DNA of 64,000 nucleotides from RFPW01 sp040401595 (GCA_040401595.1 JBBAOE010000006.1:1-64000); one strand, 5' to 3'. Counted from the first letter of the stretch, positions 19,082-28,961 are shown. A program made the numbers and translations. Notes: generated by a model from the letters alone, not told the origin.

Positions 19082-19192
19082 TGCGAGGTGTAAAGGATTT
19101 TCATCGGTCACGCATCCTACCCAAGATTGGCGTGCACCAGCGGTGATAGCCTTGCGCCACCATCCCGTATCCGGCACCCAGAGGAGGCCCAG

Positions 19193-19477
19193 GTGAAAGT
19201 CATCGGCTTGATCGCCTTGAAGAACCCCGTCGCGTTTGATCGCTATCGAAGTCAGGTCGGTCAGACCATTGCGCAGTATGGCGGGACCGTCGTGTTTCGG
19301 GGGGCCAGAACAGATTGGTTCTGGAACGACTTGGACTGTGCAGCGTTTGATGCCTGTGTCGAGATTGATTTTCCGACGCGCGAAGATGCCCAGAACTGGG
19401 CGAAGAGTCCGGAATACGCAGCGCTGCTCGCCGTCAGAAGCGAGGCGATGACACTGACGCTGTTTGGCGTGCAGTAG
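19193..19477 (+). CDS. DUF1330-like small protein
   Basis: A 94-residue protein with a ferredoxin-like dimeric alpha/beta-barrel pattern: KVIGLIALKNPVAFDRYRSQ, then YGGTVVFRGART, then FPTREDAQNWAKSPEY. This resembles the DUF1330 family. The GTG start at 19193 follows GAGGAGG at ideal spacing; the frame is open 22 codons further up but without such a site. Function unknown. Confidence 0.75.
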   Translation: MKVIGLIALKNPVAFDRYRSQVGQTIAQYGGTVVFRGARTDWFWNDLDCAAFDACVEIDFPTREDAQNWAKSPEYAALLAVRSEAMTLTLFGVQ

Positions 19478-19483
19478 AAAGGG

Positions 19484-20866
19484 TCACTGCGCTGGCAGAA
19501 TCAGGACGGCTCGAAAGTCATTGACGTTGGTTCGCGTTGGCCCGGTCACGATGCTGTCACCGATCGTTTGGAAGAAGCGGTGCGCATCGTGATGGTCTAG
19601 GCTGATCGTTGGGCGCAGTCCTCTTTCCTGGGCGCGGGCGAGGGAATCGGGCCCCCAATGCGCGCCCGCGATTTCCTCAATCCCGTCCACCCCATCGGTG
19701 TCGCCAGCGAGTGCATAGACCTGGGGTTGCGCGCCCAAGGCAATTCCGAATGACAGTAGGAATTCCACGTTGCGCCCGCCTCGCCCAGGCGGCTCCGCCG
19801 AGCTCGCATCGAAGCGATTCTGCAGTGTGACGGTCGTCTCGCCACCCGAGAGCAATACGCACGGTGGTCTGAACGGTTGTCCGCGCGAAGCGACCTGGAG
19901 GGCGATACTCGCCACGACCTTGCCGACATCACGGGCCTCGCCCTCGATCGCATCGCCCAGAATATGCGCCTCATAGCCCGAGCTGCGCGCGAGCTGCGCC
20001 GCCGCCTCCAGACTCTGTTGGGGCGCAGCAATGATCCGGGTCTGCACCAGTGCCATACACGGGTCGCCGGGTTTGACTGATTCACTCGCGGCGTCGCCCA
20101 GCCACTGGCGGGCGCCCTCGGGCAGCGTGATGCGGTAGCGCGCCAGGATCGCCAGCGCGTCGGCACGGGTACTGGGGTCGGCTACGGTCGGACCCGAGGC
20201 GATATCGATGGGTCGATCGCCAGGGACGTCCGACATCAGGAGGTTGAGCACCCGGGCTGGATAACAGGCGGCTGCCAGGCGACCGCCCTTAATGGCCGAC
20301 AGGTGGCGCCGCACACAGTTCATCTCACCAATCGTTGCGCCGGATTTAAGCAGATCCCGATTGATGGTCTGCTTGTCCGCCAGCGTCAGTCCGGGCGCAG
20401 GCAGCGGCAGCAATGCCGAACCACCCCCCGAAATCAGGCAGATGACCAGATCGCGTTCGCGCAGACCCTGCACCAGTTCGAGCATGCGCTGCGCCCCCGC
20501 GAGTCCTGCCGCATCGGGGACGGGGTGCGCCGCCTCGAGGATTTCGATGTTCGAGCAGGCGACACCATACCCGTAGCGGGTGATGATCAACCCTTCGATC
20601 CGCTTCAGAATCTCAGGATCATGCCGTGAATAGTGATCTTCCAGCGCCCTTGCCATCGCCGCCGAGGCTTTGCCTGCGCCGATCACGATCAGTCGCCCTG
20701 AGCCAATCTCGGCGCGGGTCGGCAGATGCGGGGGAACACACCGATCGGGTTGGGCTGCGGCGATGGCGGCATCGAACAGGCCTCGCAGCATTGCATGCGC
20801 GTCCCTATCTGCTTGATAGGCTGCTGTTGCTGCGTCCAATGCGTCAGTTGAGTTGATCGGTGGCAC
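19484..20866 (-). CDS. glycerate 2-kinase (MOFRL family)
   Basis: A roughly 460-residue kinase that phosphorylates glycerate to 2-phosphoglycerate. Seen motifs are VIGAGKASAAMARAL, LISGGGSALLPLP, MSDVPGDRPIDIASGPT and the C-terminal MOFRL block VYALAGDTDGVDG. The frame is open to 21004 but that part overlaps eutC heavily and is not family-like. The GTG at 20866 (overlapping the eutC end by 23 bases) is a compromise; a TTG at 20839 or a later ATG are also possible. It follows eutBC in the same direction, although a metabolic link to ethanolamine is not obvious. Confidence 0.88.
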   Translation of the reverse strand: MPPINSTDALDAATAAYQADRDAHAMLRGLFDAAIAAAQPDRCVPPHLPTRAEIGSGRLIVIGAGKASAAMARALEDHYSRHDPEILKRIEGLIITRYGYGVACSNIEILEAAHPVPDAAGLAGAQRMLELVQGLRERDLVICLISGGGSALLPLPAPGLTLADKQTINRDLLKSGATIGEMNCVRRHLSAIKGGRLAAACYPARVLNLLMSDVPGDRPIDIASGPTVADPSTRADALAILARYRITLPEGARQWLGDAASESVKPGDPCMALVQTRIIAAPQQSLEAAAQLARSSGYEAHILGDAIEGEARDVGKVVASIALQVASRGQPFRPPCVLLSGGETTVTLQNRFDASSAEPPGRGGRNVEFLLSFGIALGAQPQVYALAGDTDGVDGIEEIAGAHWGPDSLARAQERGLRPTISLDHHDAHRFFQTIGDSIVTGPTRTNVNDFRAVLILPAQ

Positions 20867-21779
20867 GATCGTCGTCCTTGAGTTCGACCCCGGTGGCACC
20901 GAGTCGCTTCGCGCCTTCGAGCAATGCCGCCAGTTTGATCGCCGCCTGCTCATAGGACAAGCCCGCCGGCCGAATGTTGGAAATGCAATTGCGCTCGGCA
21001 TCACTGCGCCCGACCTGAGGTCGCCAAGTCAGGTAGATACCCAGGCTGTCGGGGGAGCTCAAGCCCGGACGTTCGCCGATCAGAATGGCCACACAGCCGG
21101 CGTGTAGGCACTCACCCACCTCATCGCCCAAGGCGACGCGGGCTTGTTCGGCGATCACAATCGGGCCGATGCGCCAGCCTGCCAGTCGCCTGCGAACCGC
21201 CGAGATCACGGGTACCGCATGGCGTGATGTGGCCAATGCAGAAAGTCCGTCGGCAATGACAAAGACCAGGTCAGGCGCCTGGTTGGCTCGCCATGCGCTG
21301 GCTTGTTCCACCAGTCGCTCACGACTCGCCGGATCGAGACGCCGTCCCAGATCGGGTCGGCGCAGGTACTGGGCCCGATCGGTCGCGCGGCTATGCACAG
21401 GGATCCAGCGGGATGCAGGGCTCGGTTGAGCGGAGGGCGTGTCAGTCACCCGCGCAGCATGCGGATCGCTGGACTGGGGACCGGCGCTGGAATTGACATC
21501 GCAATCGACATTGCAATCGACATCAAAATCGATATCAAAATCACAATCATCATCGGACTGGGAATGAGCCAATTGCGTGGCCAGTCCAGCCAGATCCAGN
21601 NNNNNNNNNNNNNNNNNNNNNNNNNNNNNNNNNNNNNNNNNNNNNNNNNNNNNNNNNNNNNNNNNNNNNNNNNNNNNNNNNNNNNNNNNNNNNNNNNNNG
21701 TAGTCGTAGTCGTAGTCGGGCTCGACGTCTGCGCCGGGGTGAGCGCAGGCTGCGCTGCGGGTGGGTCGACTGGCGTCAA
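20844..21779 (-). CDS. eutC: ethanolamine ammonia-lyase small subunit, interrupted by gap
   Basis: The small subunit of adenosylcobalamin-dependent ethanolamine ammonia-lyase, which with EutB makes acetaldehyde and ammonia. The part left of the gap (251 residues) begins at LATQLAHSQ and contains FVIADGLSALA, CVAILIGERPGLSSPDSLG and YLTWRPQVG..DAERNCISNIRP, all EutC-typical. The conserved N-terminal ~40 residues expected before LATQLAHSQ are missing and must lie in the gap. A TTG at 21779 overlapping the eutB stop (TTGA) is the best start candidate, giving a Pro/Thr-rich leader. A repeat-encoded Asp/Cys-rich loop follows LATQLAHSQ. The frame across the gap is not proven. Confidence 0.82.
   Translation of the reverse strand: MTPVDPPAAQPALTPAQTSSPTTTTTXXXXXXXXXXXXXXXXXXXXXXXXXXXXXXXXXXLDLAGLATQLAHSQSDDDCDFDIDFDVDCNVDCDVNSSAGPQSSDPHAARVTDTPSAQPSPASRWIPVHSRATDRAQYLRRPDLGRRLDPASRERLVEQASAWRANQAPDLVFVIADGLSALATSRHAVPVISAVRRRLAGWRIGPIVIAEQARVALGDEVGECLHAGCVAILIGERPGLSSPDSLGIYLTWRPQVGRSDAERNCISNIRPAGLSYEQAAIKLAALLEGAKRLGATGVELKDDDRATDQLN
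21495..21542. repeat. 12-bp tandem repeat inside eutC
   Basis: Four 12-bp units (GACATCGCAATC, GACATTGCAATC, GACATCAAAATC, GATATCAAAATC), followed by a degraded continuation to about 21556. On the coding strand they give alternating Asp with Cys, Phe, Val or Ile, a highly acidic insertion in a conserved enzyme, 44 bases from the N run. Confidence 0.9.
21600..21699. other. assembly gap (100 N)
   Basis: Exactly 100 undetermined bases inside eutC. The right flank starts with a GTAGTC triplet-doublet repeat (21700-21717) coding Thr/Asp/Tyr-type runs depending on frame; the left flank is unique. Unlike the first gap the flanks share no sequence, so real sequence is missing. Confidence 0.98.
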
Positions 21780-23170
21780 GCGCTGGCCACCGATTCTGCG
21801 ATCGCGAGTAGCGGATGATCTGGCCGCGTCTGATCGAGCAGGCGCCCGTCGGCGCCAGTCAGATCCATCCGCTCGAGCCACGCTTCGAATTCCGGTGCCC
21901 GCTTCAGGCCAAGGGCATCACGCAGGTAGAGGGCATCATGAAAGGAGGTGCTTTGATAATTCAGCATGACATCGTCGGCCCCCGGTACCCCCATGATGAA
22001 GTTAATCCCGGCTACGCCCAGCATCGTCAGGAGGGTGTCCATATCGTCCTGATCCGCTTCGGCATGGTTGGTGTAACAGACATCGCAGCCCATCGGAACG
22101 CCAAGCAGCTTGCCGCAGAAATGGTCTTCCAAACCAGCGCGGGTGATCTGTTTACCATCGTATAAATATTCAGGGCCGATGAAGCCAACCACCGTGTTGG
22201 TCAGGAGCGGCGCATAGCGTCGCGCGACTGCGTAGGCTCGGGCTTCACAGGTTTGCTGGTCGACCCCATGATGGGCATTGGCTGATAGCGCACTGCCCTG
22301 ACCGGTCTCAAAGTACATGGCGTTTTGACCGACAGTGCCGCGGTGCAGGGATGCCACAGCGGCGGCCGCCTCGTCGAGCAGTGCGAGGGAGATCCCAAAG
22401 CTTTCGTTGGCCCTCTGGGTTCCGGCGATCGATTGAAACACCAGGTCAACCGGTGCGCCGAGTTCAATCGCTTTGAGGGTTTGCGTCACATGGGTGAGCA
22501 CACAGCTCTGGGTCGGAATCTCAAACCGCTCGCGCAAGTCATTGAGGACGTTCAGGATGGCGACGATCCCGGACAGGTTGTCGCCCACAGGGTTGATGCC
22601 GATGACGGCATCGCCGCATCCATACATCAGGCCATCGAGCACCGAGGCGACGATCCCGCGCAGGTCATCCGTGGGGTGATTGGGTTGCAGTCGAACGGCG
22701 AGCCGACCAGCCAAGCCGATGGTCGTTCTGAAACCCGTGACCACTTGGCATTTGCGCGCGGCGAGCACGAGATCCTGATTGCGCATGAGCTTGCTCACCG
22801 CAGCAGCCATTTCGGGCGTGATACCCCAGGCGATCGCGCGCACTGCGGCGGGGTCGACCCGGTCAGAGAGCAACCAGTTCCGAAACTCGCCAACCGTGAA
22901 ATGCGCGATCACGGCAAAGGCGTGCGGGTCGTGTTGCGCGACGATCAGGCGGCTGACTTCGTCGGATTCCGCGGCGATCACGGGCTCGCTCAGGAAGGCC
23001 CGCAATGGCAAATCCGCCAGCACGAGGCGTGCAGCAATCCGTTGCGCTTCGGATTCCGCAGCAACCCCGGCCAGCACATCGCCCGAGCGCAACGGGCTCG
23101 CCTTGGCGAGCAGGGTCTTCAGATCCGCGAAAGCGTAACTGTGGGTGCCGATGGCGTAGCGGTAGGCCAC
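21776..23170 (-). CDS. eutB: ethanolamine ammonia-lyase large subunit
   Basis: A 464-residue catalytic subunit of ethanolamine ammonia-lyase, which binds substrate in a TIM barrel and works with adenosylcobalamin. Family blocks include SPLRSGDVLAGVAAES near the N-terminus, GCGDAVIGINPVGDN, ETGQGSALSANAHHG and CDVCYTNHAEADQDDMD. Length matches EutB. No microcompartment or other eut genes are nearby, as in many proteobacteria that use a minimal eutBC system. Confidence 0.97.
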   Translation of the reverse strand: MAYRYAIGTHSYAFADLKTLLAKASPLRSGDVLAGVAAESEAQRIAARLVLADLPLRAFLSEPVIAAESDEVSRLIVAQHDPHAFAVIAHFTVGEFRNWLLSDRVDPAAVRAIAWGITPEMAAAVSKLMRNQDLVLAARKCQVVTGFRTTIGLAGRLAVRLQPNHPTDDLRGIVASVLDGLMYGCGDAVIGINPVGDNLSGIVAILNVLNDLRERFEIPTQSCVLTHVTQTLKAIELGAPVDLVFQSIAGTQRANESFGISLALLDEAAAAVASLHRGTVGQNAMYFETGQGSALSANAHHGVDQQTCEARAYAVARRYAPLLTNTVVGFIGPEYLYDGKQITRAGLEDHFCGKLLGVPMGCDVCYTNHAEADQDDMDTLLTMLGVAGINFIMGVPGADDVMLNYQSTSFHDALYLRDALGLKRAPEFEAWLERMDLTGADGRLLDQTRPDHPLLAIAESVASA

Positions 23171-23182
23171 GGGAAGATCCGG

Positions 23183-23929
23183 TTAGGGCGCAGTGGGGAC
23201 AAGCGAATCCGTACCTGATTCTAGCGTTATCAGGATCAGCCAGGGGGACCCAGCGGTGCCTGAATGCGGGGGTACCTCCAAGACCGAAATCAGCTCAACC
23301 TGCAAGCTTGGGTAAACGGTCCGGTCGATCCTGGCACCCTCGTGTGCTTGCAGGATCACGGTCTGGACCGGTCCTGATTTTTCGGATAACTGGATTCGAT
23401 AGCGCCCTGCTCCGACGAAGGCTACGGTCGTCAGGGGCGCTGCGTTGTAGGCGGGATGGCGCTGCACCGAAACTTGCGGCTCGGGCATGGCGGTGGGTTG
23501 CTCACCGACCACGTGCACCGTGCTGCGCACGGACCCGCGTCGGGTCATGAGATTCAAGGCTTGGGCCGGCGCTGGGGTGATTGTTGCCTGAATACATTCT
23601 TCCCCCCGAAACGACACCTGTGCACCCGGTCGATCCAGGACGGTTGCGCCGTTCGGTCGGTTCAGAATCAATGCGCCGCCGCTCAAGAGAATCAGCGTTC
23701 GATCGACGTCTTCGAACACGGAAAATGGGCCGTTCTCTTGGAGCTCGGCCACGCTGAGGCGCCAGCGCCAGCTTGGCAATTCGTCTGGGGCATCGCCGCT
23801 GGCGCTGGTATCGGTGAGGAGCGTTCGGGTCACGCCGCGCCCGTTTTTCCAAGGCTCTGGCCTTGACTCGGCCAGAGCGAAGCGCTGCACGTGAGCGGGA
23901 ATCTCAGGGGGCCGGGGCGCGGACTTCAT
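23183..23929 (-). CDS. HutD/Ves family protein
   Basis: A 248-residue cupin-like protein of the HutD/Ves family, shown by [47 protein letters not shown] and later cupin strands. HutD is often linked to histidine utilisation but its role is not established, and no other hut genes are here. The ATG at 23929 overlaps the queC stop (ATGA); the frame upstream to 24022 lies inside queC and is discarded. It ends 12 bases before eutB, so queC-hutD-eutBC-kinase may be one transcript. Confidence 0.82.
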   Translation of the reverse strand: MKSAPRPPEIPAHVQRFALAESRPEPWKNGRGVTRTLLTDTSASGDAPDELPSWRWRLSVAELQENGPFSVFEDVDRTLILLSGGALILNRPNGATVLDRPGAQVSFRGEECIQATITPAPAQALNLMTRRGSVRSTVHVVGEQPTAMPEPQVSVQRHPAYNAAPLTTVAFVGAGRYRIQLSEKSGPVQTVILQAHEGARIDRTVYPSLQVELISVLEVPPHSGTAGSPWLILITLESGTDSLVPTAP

Positions 23930-24648
23930 GGTGCGCTGGCGGGTTGATCTTCGTCCCGGTAGCGGTACCAGCCACGTTGGCGCAATTCGCAGGCCGGGCA
24001 GGCGCCGCAGCCATAGCCCCAAGGGTGCAATCGCGAGCGCTCGCCAAGGTAGCAGGTATGCGTTTGCACCCGGACCAGCTCGACCAGATCGGCCCCGCCC
24101 AATTGTTCAGCCAATGCCCAGGTGGCCGCCTTGTCGCGCCACATCAAGGGCGTCTCGATGACGATCCGAGTGTTCAGACCCAAAGAGAGCGCAACCTGCT
24201 GTGCCTTGATGGTGTCATCGCGGCAATCGGGGTAGCCGGAGTAATCGGTTTCGCACATCCCGCCAACCAGGACGCTCAAACCGCGCCGGTAAGCCAGCGC
24301 GCTGGACAGGGTGAGAAAGAGCAGGTTGCGCCCGGGGACAAAGGTATTGGGCAGTCCGTTGGCGTCGTACTCGATCGCTCGTTGCGTCGTCAATGCACTG
24401 GCGCTGAGTTCGCCCAGCACCGCAAGATCGAGCACACGATCATCGCCCAGCTTGACGGCCCAGGACGGAAAGCGTTCGCGCAGACCGCGTAGAACCTCAG
24501 TTCGACATTGCAGTTCGACGCGGTGACGTTGACCGTAGTCGAATCCGATGGTCTCGACGTGTTCGTACCGATCCAGTGCCCAGGCGAGGCAGGTGGCCGA
24601 GTCCTGACCGCCAGAAAAAAGTACCAAAGCGCCCAAGTGTTGACTCAC
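23926..24648 (-). CDS. queC: 7-cyano-7-deazaguanine synthase
   Basis: A 240-residue ATP-dependent enzyme that converts 7-carboxy-7-deazaguanine to preQ0 in queuosine synthesis. The PP-loop SGGQDS is at residues 12-17. [17 protein letters not shown] and [15 protein letters not shown] are typical, and the zinc-binding cysteines are in THTCYLGE and [12 protein letters not shown] near the C-terminus. Length is normal. Confidence 0.96.
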   Translation of the reverse strand: MSQHLGALVLFSGGQDSATCLAWALDRYEHVETIGFDYGQRHRVELQCRTEVLRGLRERFPSWAVKLGDDRVLDLAVLGELSASALTTQRAIEYDANGLPNTFVPGRNLLFLTLSSALAYRRGLSVLVGGMCETDYSGYPDCRDDTIKAQQVALSLGLNTRIVIETPLMWRDKAATWALAEQLGGADLVELVRVQTHTCYLGERSRLHPWGYGCGACPACELRQRGWYRYRDEDQPASAP

Positions 24649-24663
24649 GGTGGGACTGTCTTT

Positions 24664-25848
24664 TTAGGACACCGCGCCCACGCCGTACTTGCCGGTCAGC
24701 AGGCTGCCGGTGCGAAAGCGCTCGAGGGCATAAGGCGTCAAGGGGACGTCGGTTGCAAGTCCGAGCGCTTCCTGGGCGAGGATGCGCCCGATTCCGGGCG
24801 AGAGCTTGAAACCGTGGCCTGAGAACCCGTATCCCACGACCAGGCCGGACATGCCGTTGACGCGCCCGAGTACCGGGTTCCAGTCCGGGGTCACGTCATA
24901 GACGCCGGTCCAGGATGAAGCCACTCCGGCTGCTTCATACGAGGGGAAGCGCTCGGCCACCTGGGTCGCGACCTCGACAATCGTGTCCATCGGAATGTCA
25001 CCCTGCTCGTTGCTGGGCGACGCGAGCGTCTCGCCCGCAATCCCCTCGCTCACCAGCATCTGGGTGCCGCCATAGCTGCGGCAATAGAGCATGCCCGGCG
25101 AGCCCAGATCCTTGTAGACCGGCATCTGATAGGTATAGGGCTCTGGCCCTTCGAGTGCAAAGACGGTATGGCGTTCCGCATTGACCGGGGAGGCGATGCC
25201 GGTCCAGCGTTCAATGTCGCGGGCCCAGATGTTTTGCGTGCTGATGATGATGGGCGCATTGAAACGCCCGCGAGAGGTGTCAACGCCCACGACTTTGCCC
25301 TGCTCATGCAGGAGTTCGTGCACTTCAACGCCCTCCAGGATTTTCACGCCCTGTCGCCGCGCCGAGCGCGCGAAGCTGGTTGCAACCAGATAGGCGTCGG
25401 CGAAACCGGCTTCGGGCTCGTAGCCGATCAGTGCGGCATCGTCAAAGCGGGCGATCGGCAACAGATCGCTGGCCTGCCGGGCATCGAGCTCCTGCACCGT
25501 AATGCCTTTGGCACGCTGGCCTTCCAGGGCTGAGCGCAGCGGTTCGAGCTTGCCCCCTTCGGGTGAGGCGATGAGATAGCCGCAGGCGACCAGCCCCGCG
25601 GAGGCTTCGGGGTCACCGAGGTATTGGGCAAAATCCTTGAACACCTGCCAGGAGGCTTTGGCGAGTTCAACGTTTTCAATCACCGAGTAGTGCGTGCGCA
25701 AAATGCCCGAGGATTGCGAGGTGGTGCCTGCGCCGATCTGGGTGCGGTCGAGCACCAAGACGCGGCCCGCGCCAAATTTGGCCAGATGATAGGCAACCGA
25801 ACTGCCAATGACACCGGCACCGATGACAATCACGTCATAATTTTCCAT
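24664..25848 (-). CDS. FAD-dependent oxidoreductase (DAO / sarcosine oxidase beta-like)
   Basis: A 394-residue D-amino-acid-oxidase-fold protein that would oxidise an amine or N-methyl amino acid. The FAD motif is VIVIGAGVIGSSVAYHLA, followed by GAGTTSQSSGILRTHYS, which resembles sarcosine oxidase beta and N-methyl-amino-acid oxidases. The C-terminal block is GVYDVTPDWNPVLG and VGYGFSGHGFKLSPGIG. It is followed downstream by queC and lies 51 bases from the XRE-cupin regulator on the same strand. Placed beside an N-methylglutamate-synthase-like module, it may act on an N-methylated substrate (inference); no alpha, gamma or delta subunit genes are present. Confidence 0.87.
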   Translation of the reverse strand: MENYDVIVIGAGVIGSSVAYHLAKFGAGRVLVLDRTQIGAGTTSQSSGILRTHYSVIENVELAKASWQVFKDFAQYLGDPEASAGLVACGYLIASPEGGKLEPLRSALEGQRAKGITVQELDARQASDLLPIARFDDAALIGYEPEAGFADAYLVATSFARSARRQGVKILEGVEVHELLHEQGKVVGVDTSRGRFNAPIIISTQNIWARDIERWTGIASPVNAERHTVFALEGPEPYTYQMPVYKDLGSPGMLYCRSYGGTQMLVSEGIAGETLASPSNEQGDIPMDTIVEVATQVAERFPSYEAAGVASSWTGVYDVTPDWNPVLGRVNGMSGLVVGYGFSGHGFKLSPGIGRILAQEALGLATDVPLTPYALERFRTGSLLTGKYGVGAVS

Positions 25849-25899
25849 ACGATCCTCGAAATGAATAAACGCTGAGCACGTGCTTTAAGTGTGCGAGGG

Positions 25900-26514
25900 T
25901 CAGGCGGGTATTTGCTGCGGGTACAGGATGAGCGATAGAAACTTGATCGGACAGGCAACGAGTCGCTCAGGCCCATGCGGCAATGTGCCCTGAAAGGTGA
26001 GCGAGTCGCCGGGCTCGAGCAGATAGGTCTGCTGGCCGCAGCGATATTCCAGCTGGCCCTCGAGCATGTAGAGAAATTCGGTGCCTGGATGCTGGAAGAT
26101 CGGATAGCGCTGCGAATCGTCATCCATCGTGATCAGAAATGGTTCGAACAGCTTCACCGGCCCCTGGTCATACGCCAGCAGATGGTAGGTGTGTCCGCTC
26201 CGGGTTCCGCGGCGAACCACCTCCATGCCCTGGCCGTGTTTGACATGCTGGGCGGTCGCCCCGGTCGCGTCGTACTTGTTGAAGAGCAGCGCCATCGGCA
26301 CCCCGAGCGCGCGCGCGATCCGCGATAGCGTGTCAAGCCCGGCTGAGGTCTGCCCCGTCTCGATTTTGGAGAGCATGCCGCGACTCAAATTCGCCAGTTC
26401 GGCGACCTGAGCGAGGGTCAACGCATGGCGCAGGCGCAACTCGCGAATCGCCGCTCCCACCGAATCTTCGAGCGAGGGAGGTTGTGGAGCGGTGTCGGTG
26501 TTCAGGCGATCCAT
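25900..26514 (-). CDS. XRE-family transcriptional regulator with cupin domain
   Basis: A 204-residue regulator with an N-terminal helix-turn-helix (LTLAQVAELANLSRGMLSKIE) and a C-terminal cupin (PGTEFLYMLEGQLEYRCG, LLEPGDSLTFQGTLPHGP). This two-domain type often senses a small ligand and controls nitrogen or polyamine genes. It is divergent from the glutamine-synthetase-like operon, a usual place for its regulator. The frame is open to 26598; the ATG at 26514 is preferred since the extension would run through the likely promoter. Confidence 0.88.
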   Translation of the reverse strand: MDRLNTDTAPQPPSLEDSVGAAIRELRLRHALTLAQVAELANLSRGMLSKIETGQTSAGLDTLSRIARALGVPMALLFNKYDATGATAQHVKHGQGMEVVRRGTRSGHTYHLLAYDQGPVKLFEPFLITMDDDSQRYPIFQHPGTEFLYMLEGQLEYRCGQQTYLLEPGDSLTFQGTLPHGPERLVACPIKFLSLILYPQQIPA

Positions 26515-26548
26515 GGGGCGTGCTGAGGTTTCCCTCGGTGCATACAAA

Positions 26549-26577
26549 TTGCTCTGGATGAAACTCAACGCTATGAT
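26549..26577 (+). promoter_or_regulatory. candidate sigma70 promoter for the glutamine-synthetase-like operon
   Basis: TTGCTC (26549-26554) and TATGAT (26572-26577) are separated by 17 bases, 61 bases before the downstream ATG. The -10 matches consensus at 5 of 6 positions and the -35 at 3 of 6. The 124-base divergent space probably also holds the operator for the XRE-cupin protein, but no clear inverted repeat was found. Confidence 0.4.
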
Positions 26578-26638
26578 ACGTGGACTTTGCTGACCCACAA
26601 GCCCTGCGCCATCGCGTTGTCAATTTCCGGAGCTGTCG

Positions 26639-28036
26639 ATGACTGCTGATCCTTCGCCCAGTGCTGCGGCGCACGTTGCCGCGACACTCCCGTCACCCTT
26701 GAAGTTCGAGACGGTCGCTGCGGCTCAAGCCTATTTGACGGGGCATGACGTGGGCCATGTGCTGGCGCAGTTCGTCGATATCCATGGCGTGGCCAAGGCC
26801 AAGGCAGTACCCGTCGCCCACCTGAATTCCATCCTCACCGACGGGGCTGGGTTTGCGGGGTTCGCGATCTGGGGCGTCGGGATCGAGCCACATGGCCCGG
26901 ATTTCATGGCCGTGGGCGATTTGGGAACGATCTCGCTCATGCCCTGGCAACCCGGATTCGCCCGCATCGTGTGCGAGGGCCATGTGCATGGTTCGCCCTG
27001 GCCCTTTGATAGCCGCGTGTTGCTGCGCCGCCAGATCGATCGACTCAAGAGCCACGGCTGGACGCTTTACACGGGCCTTGAGCCCGAGTTTTCGCTGCTG
27101 CGTCGCAATGCGCAGGGTCAGATCGAACCCTGTGATCCGAGCGATACACTGGCCAAGCCCTGCTACGACTACAAGGGCTTGTCGAGGACTCGCGTGTTTC
27201 TCGAGCGGCTTTCGATTGCACTACGATCGACCGGTATCGATGTGTATCAGATCGATCATGAAGATGCGAATGGTCAGTTCGAGATCAATTACACCTATAC
27301 GGATTGTCTGACTTCTTGTGACCATTTTGTGTTTTTCAAAATGGCAGCGAGCGAGATCGCCCACGAGATGGGGTTGATCTGTTCCTTCATGCCCAAGCCG
27401 TTTGCCAACCGGCCCGGCAATGGCATGCATATGCACATGTCGATCGGGGATGGGGAGCGCAATCTGTTTCAGGATCGCAGTGACCCCCATGGGCTCGAGC
27501 TATCCGCGCTTGGATATCACTTCCTGGGCGGATTGCTGGCACACGCACCGGCATTGGCGGCGCTGTGTGCACCGACGGTGAATTCCTACAAGCGCTTGGT
27601 GGTCGGGCGCTCGCTGACCGGGGCGACCTGGGCACCGGCCTACATCAGTTATGGGGACAATAACCGGTCGACCATGGTCAGAATCCCCAAAGGGCGCCTT
27701 GAGCTGCGCCTGCCCGATGGGTCCTGCAACCCCTATCTGGCCACGGCAGCGGTGATTGCGGCCGGCCTCGACGGGGTCGCGCGCAGGCTCGATCCGGGCG
27801 CACCACGCAACGTCAATCTGTACGACTGGAGCGAAGCGCAGCTGGCCGAGGCCAAAATCGGCAAGCTGCCGCAAAACCTCGACGCAGCCATCGATGCGCT
27901 GGCCGCGGATTCCGTGATTTGTGAAGCGCTGGCACCACTAAGCGATGAATTCATCCGACTGAAGCGGATGGAGTGGATCGAGTACATGCGCCATGTCTCC
28001 GAGTGGGAAGTGAAGAGTTACCTGGAATTTTTCTAA
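26639..28036 (+). CDS. glutamine synthetase-like ligase (GlnT / GmaS type)
   Basis: A 465-residue member of the glutamine synthetase superfamily. The catalytic core shows LEPEFSLL, the Glu ligands in [27 protein letters not shown] and VPKG-like [21 protein letters not shown]. Related proteins are annotated either as GlnT or as gamma-glutamylmethylamide synthetase (GmaS), which ligates methylamine to glutamate. Sequence alone does not separate them. It is the first gene of a four-gene operon with three glutamate-synthase-like subunits, the arrangement of the N-methylglutamate pathway and of the rhizobial glnT-glxBCD cluster. Confidence 0.9.
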   Translation: MTADPSPSAAAHVAATLPSPLKFETVAAAQAYLTGHDVGHVLAQFVDIHGVAKAKAVPVAHLNSILTDGAGFAGFAIWGVGIEPHGPDFMAVGDLGTISLMPWQPGFARIVCEGHVHGSPWPFDSRVLLRRQIDRLKSHGWTLYTGLEPEFSLLRRNAQGQIEPCDPSDTLAKPCYDYKGLSRTRVFLERLSIALRSTGIDVYQIDHEDANGQFEINYTYTDCLTSCDHFVFFKMAASEIAHEMGLICSFMPKPFANRPGNGMHMHMSIGDGERNLFQDRSDPHGLELSALGYHFLGGLLAHAPALAALCAPTVNSYKRLVVGRSLTGATWAPAYISYGDNNRSTMVRIPKGRLELRLPDGSCNPYLATAAVIAAGLDGVARRLDPGAPRNVNLYDWSEAQLAEAKIGKLPQNLDAAIDALAADSVICEALAPLSDEFIRLKRMEWIEYMRHVSEWEVKSYLEFF

Positions 28037-28052
28037 TTTTTAGGCATTTCTA

Positions 28053-28961
28053 ATGTGTGGAATTGTGGGTCTGCTGGTCAAGAAACCAGCTTTTCAGGAT
28101 CGTTTGGGTGAGTTGATGGTGCCGATGCTGATCGGCATGAGCGACCGCGGTCCAGACTCGGCCGGAATGGCCGTATTCTCGACCGCCTTGCCCGAGACGC
28201 AACGCCAAGTCAGCCTGTATTCCGGGCTGACTGATGCGGGCGCTTCCTATGACTGGGACGGGTTGGCGACCGCGCTCAACGCGGCCTTGGACGTGCAGGC
28301 CAGCGCCCGAAGTCGCGGCAATCAAGCGGTGATGATGTTTCATGGCCCGGTTGCGCCGGTTCGGCATTGGATCAAGGCGCATGCGCCGGCCCTGCATGTG
28401 ATGTCGGCCGGGCGCAGTATTGATTTGTTTAAGGATGTCGGTACGCCCACCCAGGTTGCCGAGCGTTACGGCTTCGAGTCGCTACGGGGCACGCATCTGG
28501 TGGGACACACCCGGATGGCCACGGAATCCGCAGTCACCCCGGATCGGGCGCATCCGTTCACCGCGGGTGAAGATTTCTGTCTGGTCCACAACGGATCGTT
28601 GTCGAACCCGAATGGCGTGCGGCGTATGCTCGAGCCGCGCGGCATTCATTTTGATACAGATAACGATACCGAGGCCGCCTGCCGCTTTCTGGAGTGGCGC
28701 CTGCGCGAGGGTGATGACCTGCCGGGCGCATTGCAGAAAGGGTTCGAAGCGCTCGATGGTTTCTATACCTTTTTGATGGGCACCGCCACCGAGTTGGCGC
28801 TGATCCGAGACCCCTTTGCCTGCAAACCTGCGGTCGTTGCCGAAACGGATGACTACGTGGCGATCGCCTCCGAGTTCCGCTCGCTGGCGCACCTGCCCGG
28901 GGTCAAACATGCAACGGTTTTTGAGCCTGCTCCAGAGGAAATGTACGTGTGGAAACTCTAA
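28053..28961 (+). CDS. class II glutamine amidotransferase (GlxB / MgsA-like)
   Basis: A 302-residue Ntn amidotransferase. Cys2 in MCGIVGLL is the nucleophile, exposed after Met removal, and DRGPDSAGMAVF, HTRMATES and HNGSLSN are the family blocks. It would supply ammonia or a glutaminase-like half reaction to the two following subunits. It lies 16 bases after the synthetase-like gene and overlaps the next gene by 13 bases. It resembles GlxB and the N-methylglutamate synthase subunit MgsA. Confidence 0.88.
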   Translation: MCGIVGLLVKKPAFQDRLGELMVPMLIGMSDRGPDSAGMAVFSTALPETQRQVSLYSGLTDAGASYDWDGLATALNAALDVQASARSRGNQAVMMFHGPVAPVRHWIKAHAPALHVMSAGRSIDLFKDVGTPTQVAERYGFESLRGTHLVGHTRMATESAVTPDRAHPFTAGEDFCLVHNGSLSNPNGVRRMLEPRGIHFDTDNDTEAACRFLEWRLREGDDLPGALQKGFEALDGFYTFLMGTATELALIRDPFACKPAVVAETDDYVAIASEFRSLAHLPGVKHATVFEPAPEEMYVWKL

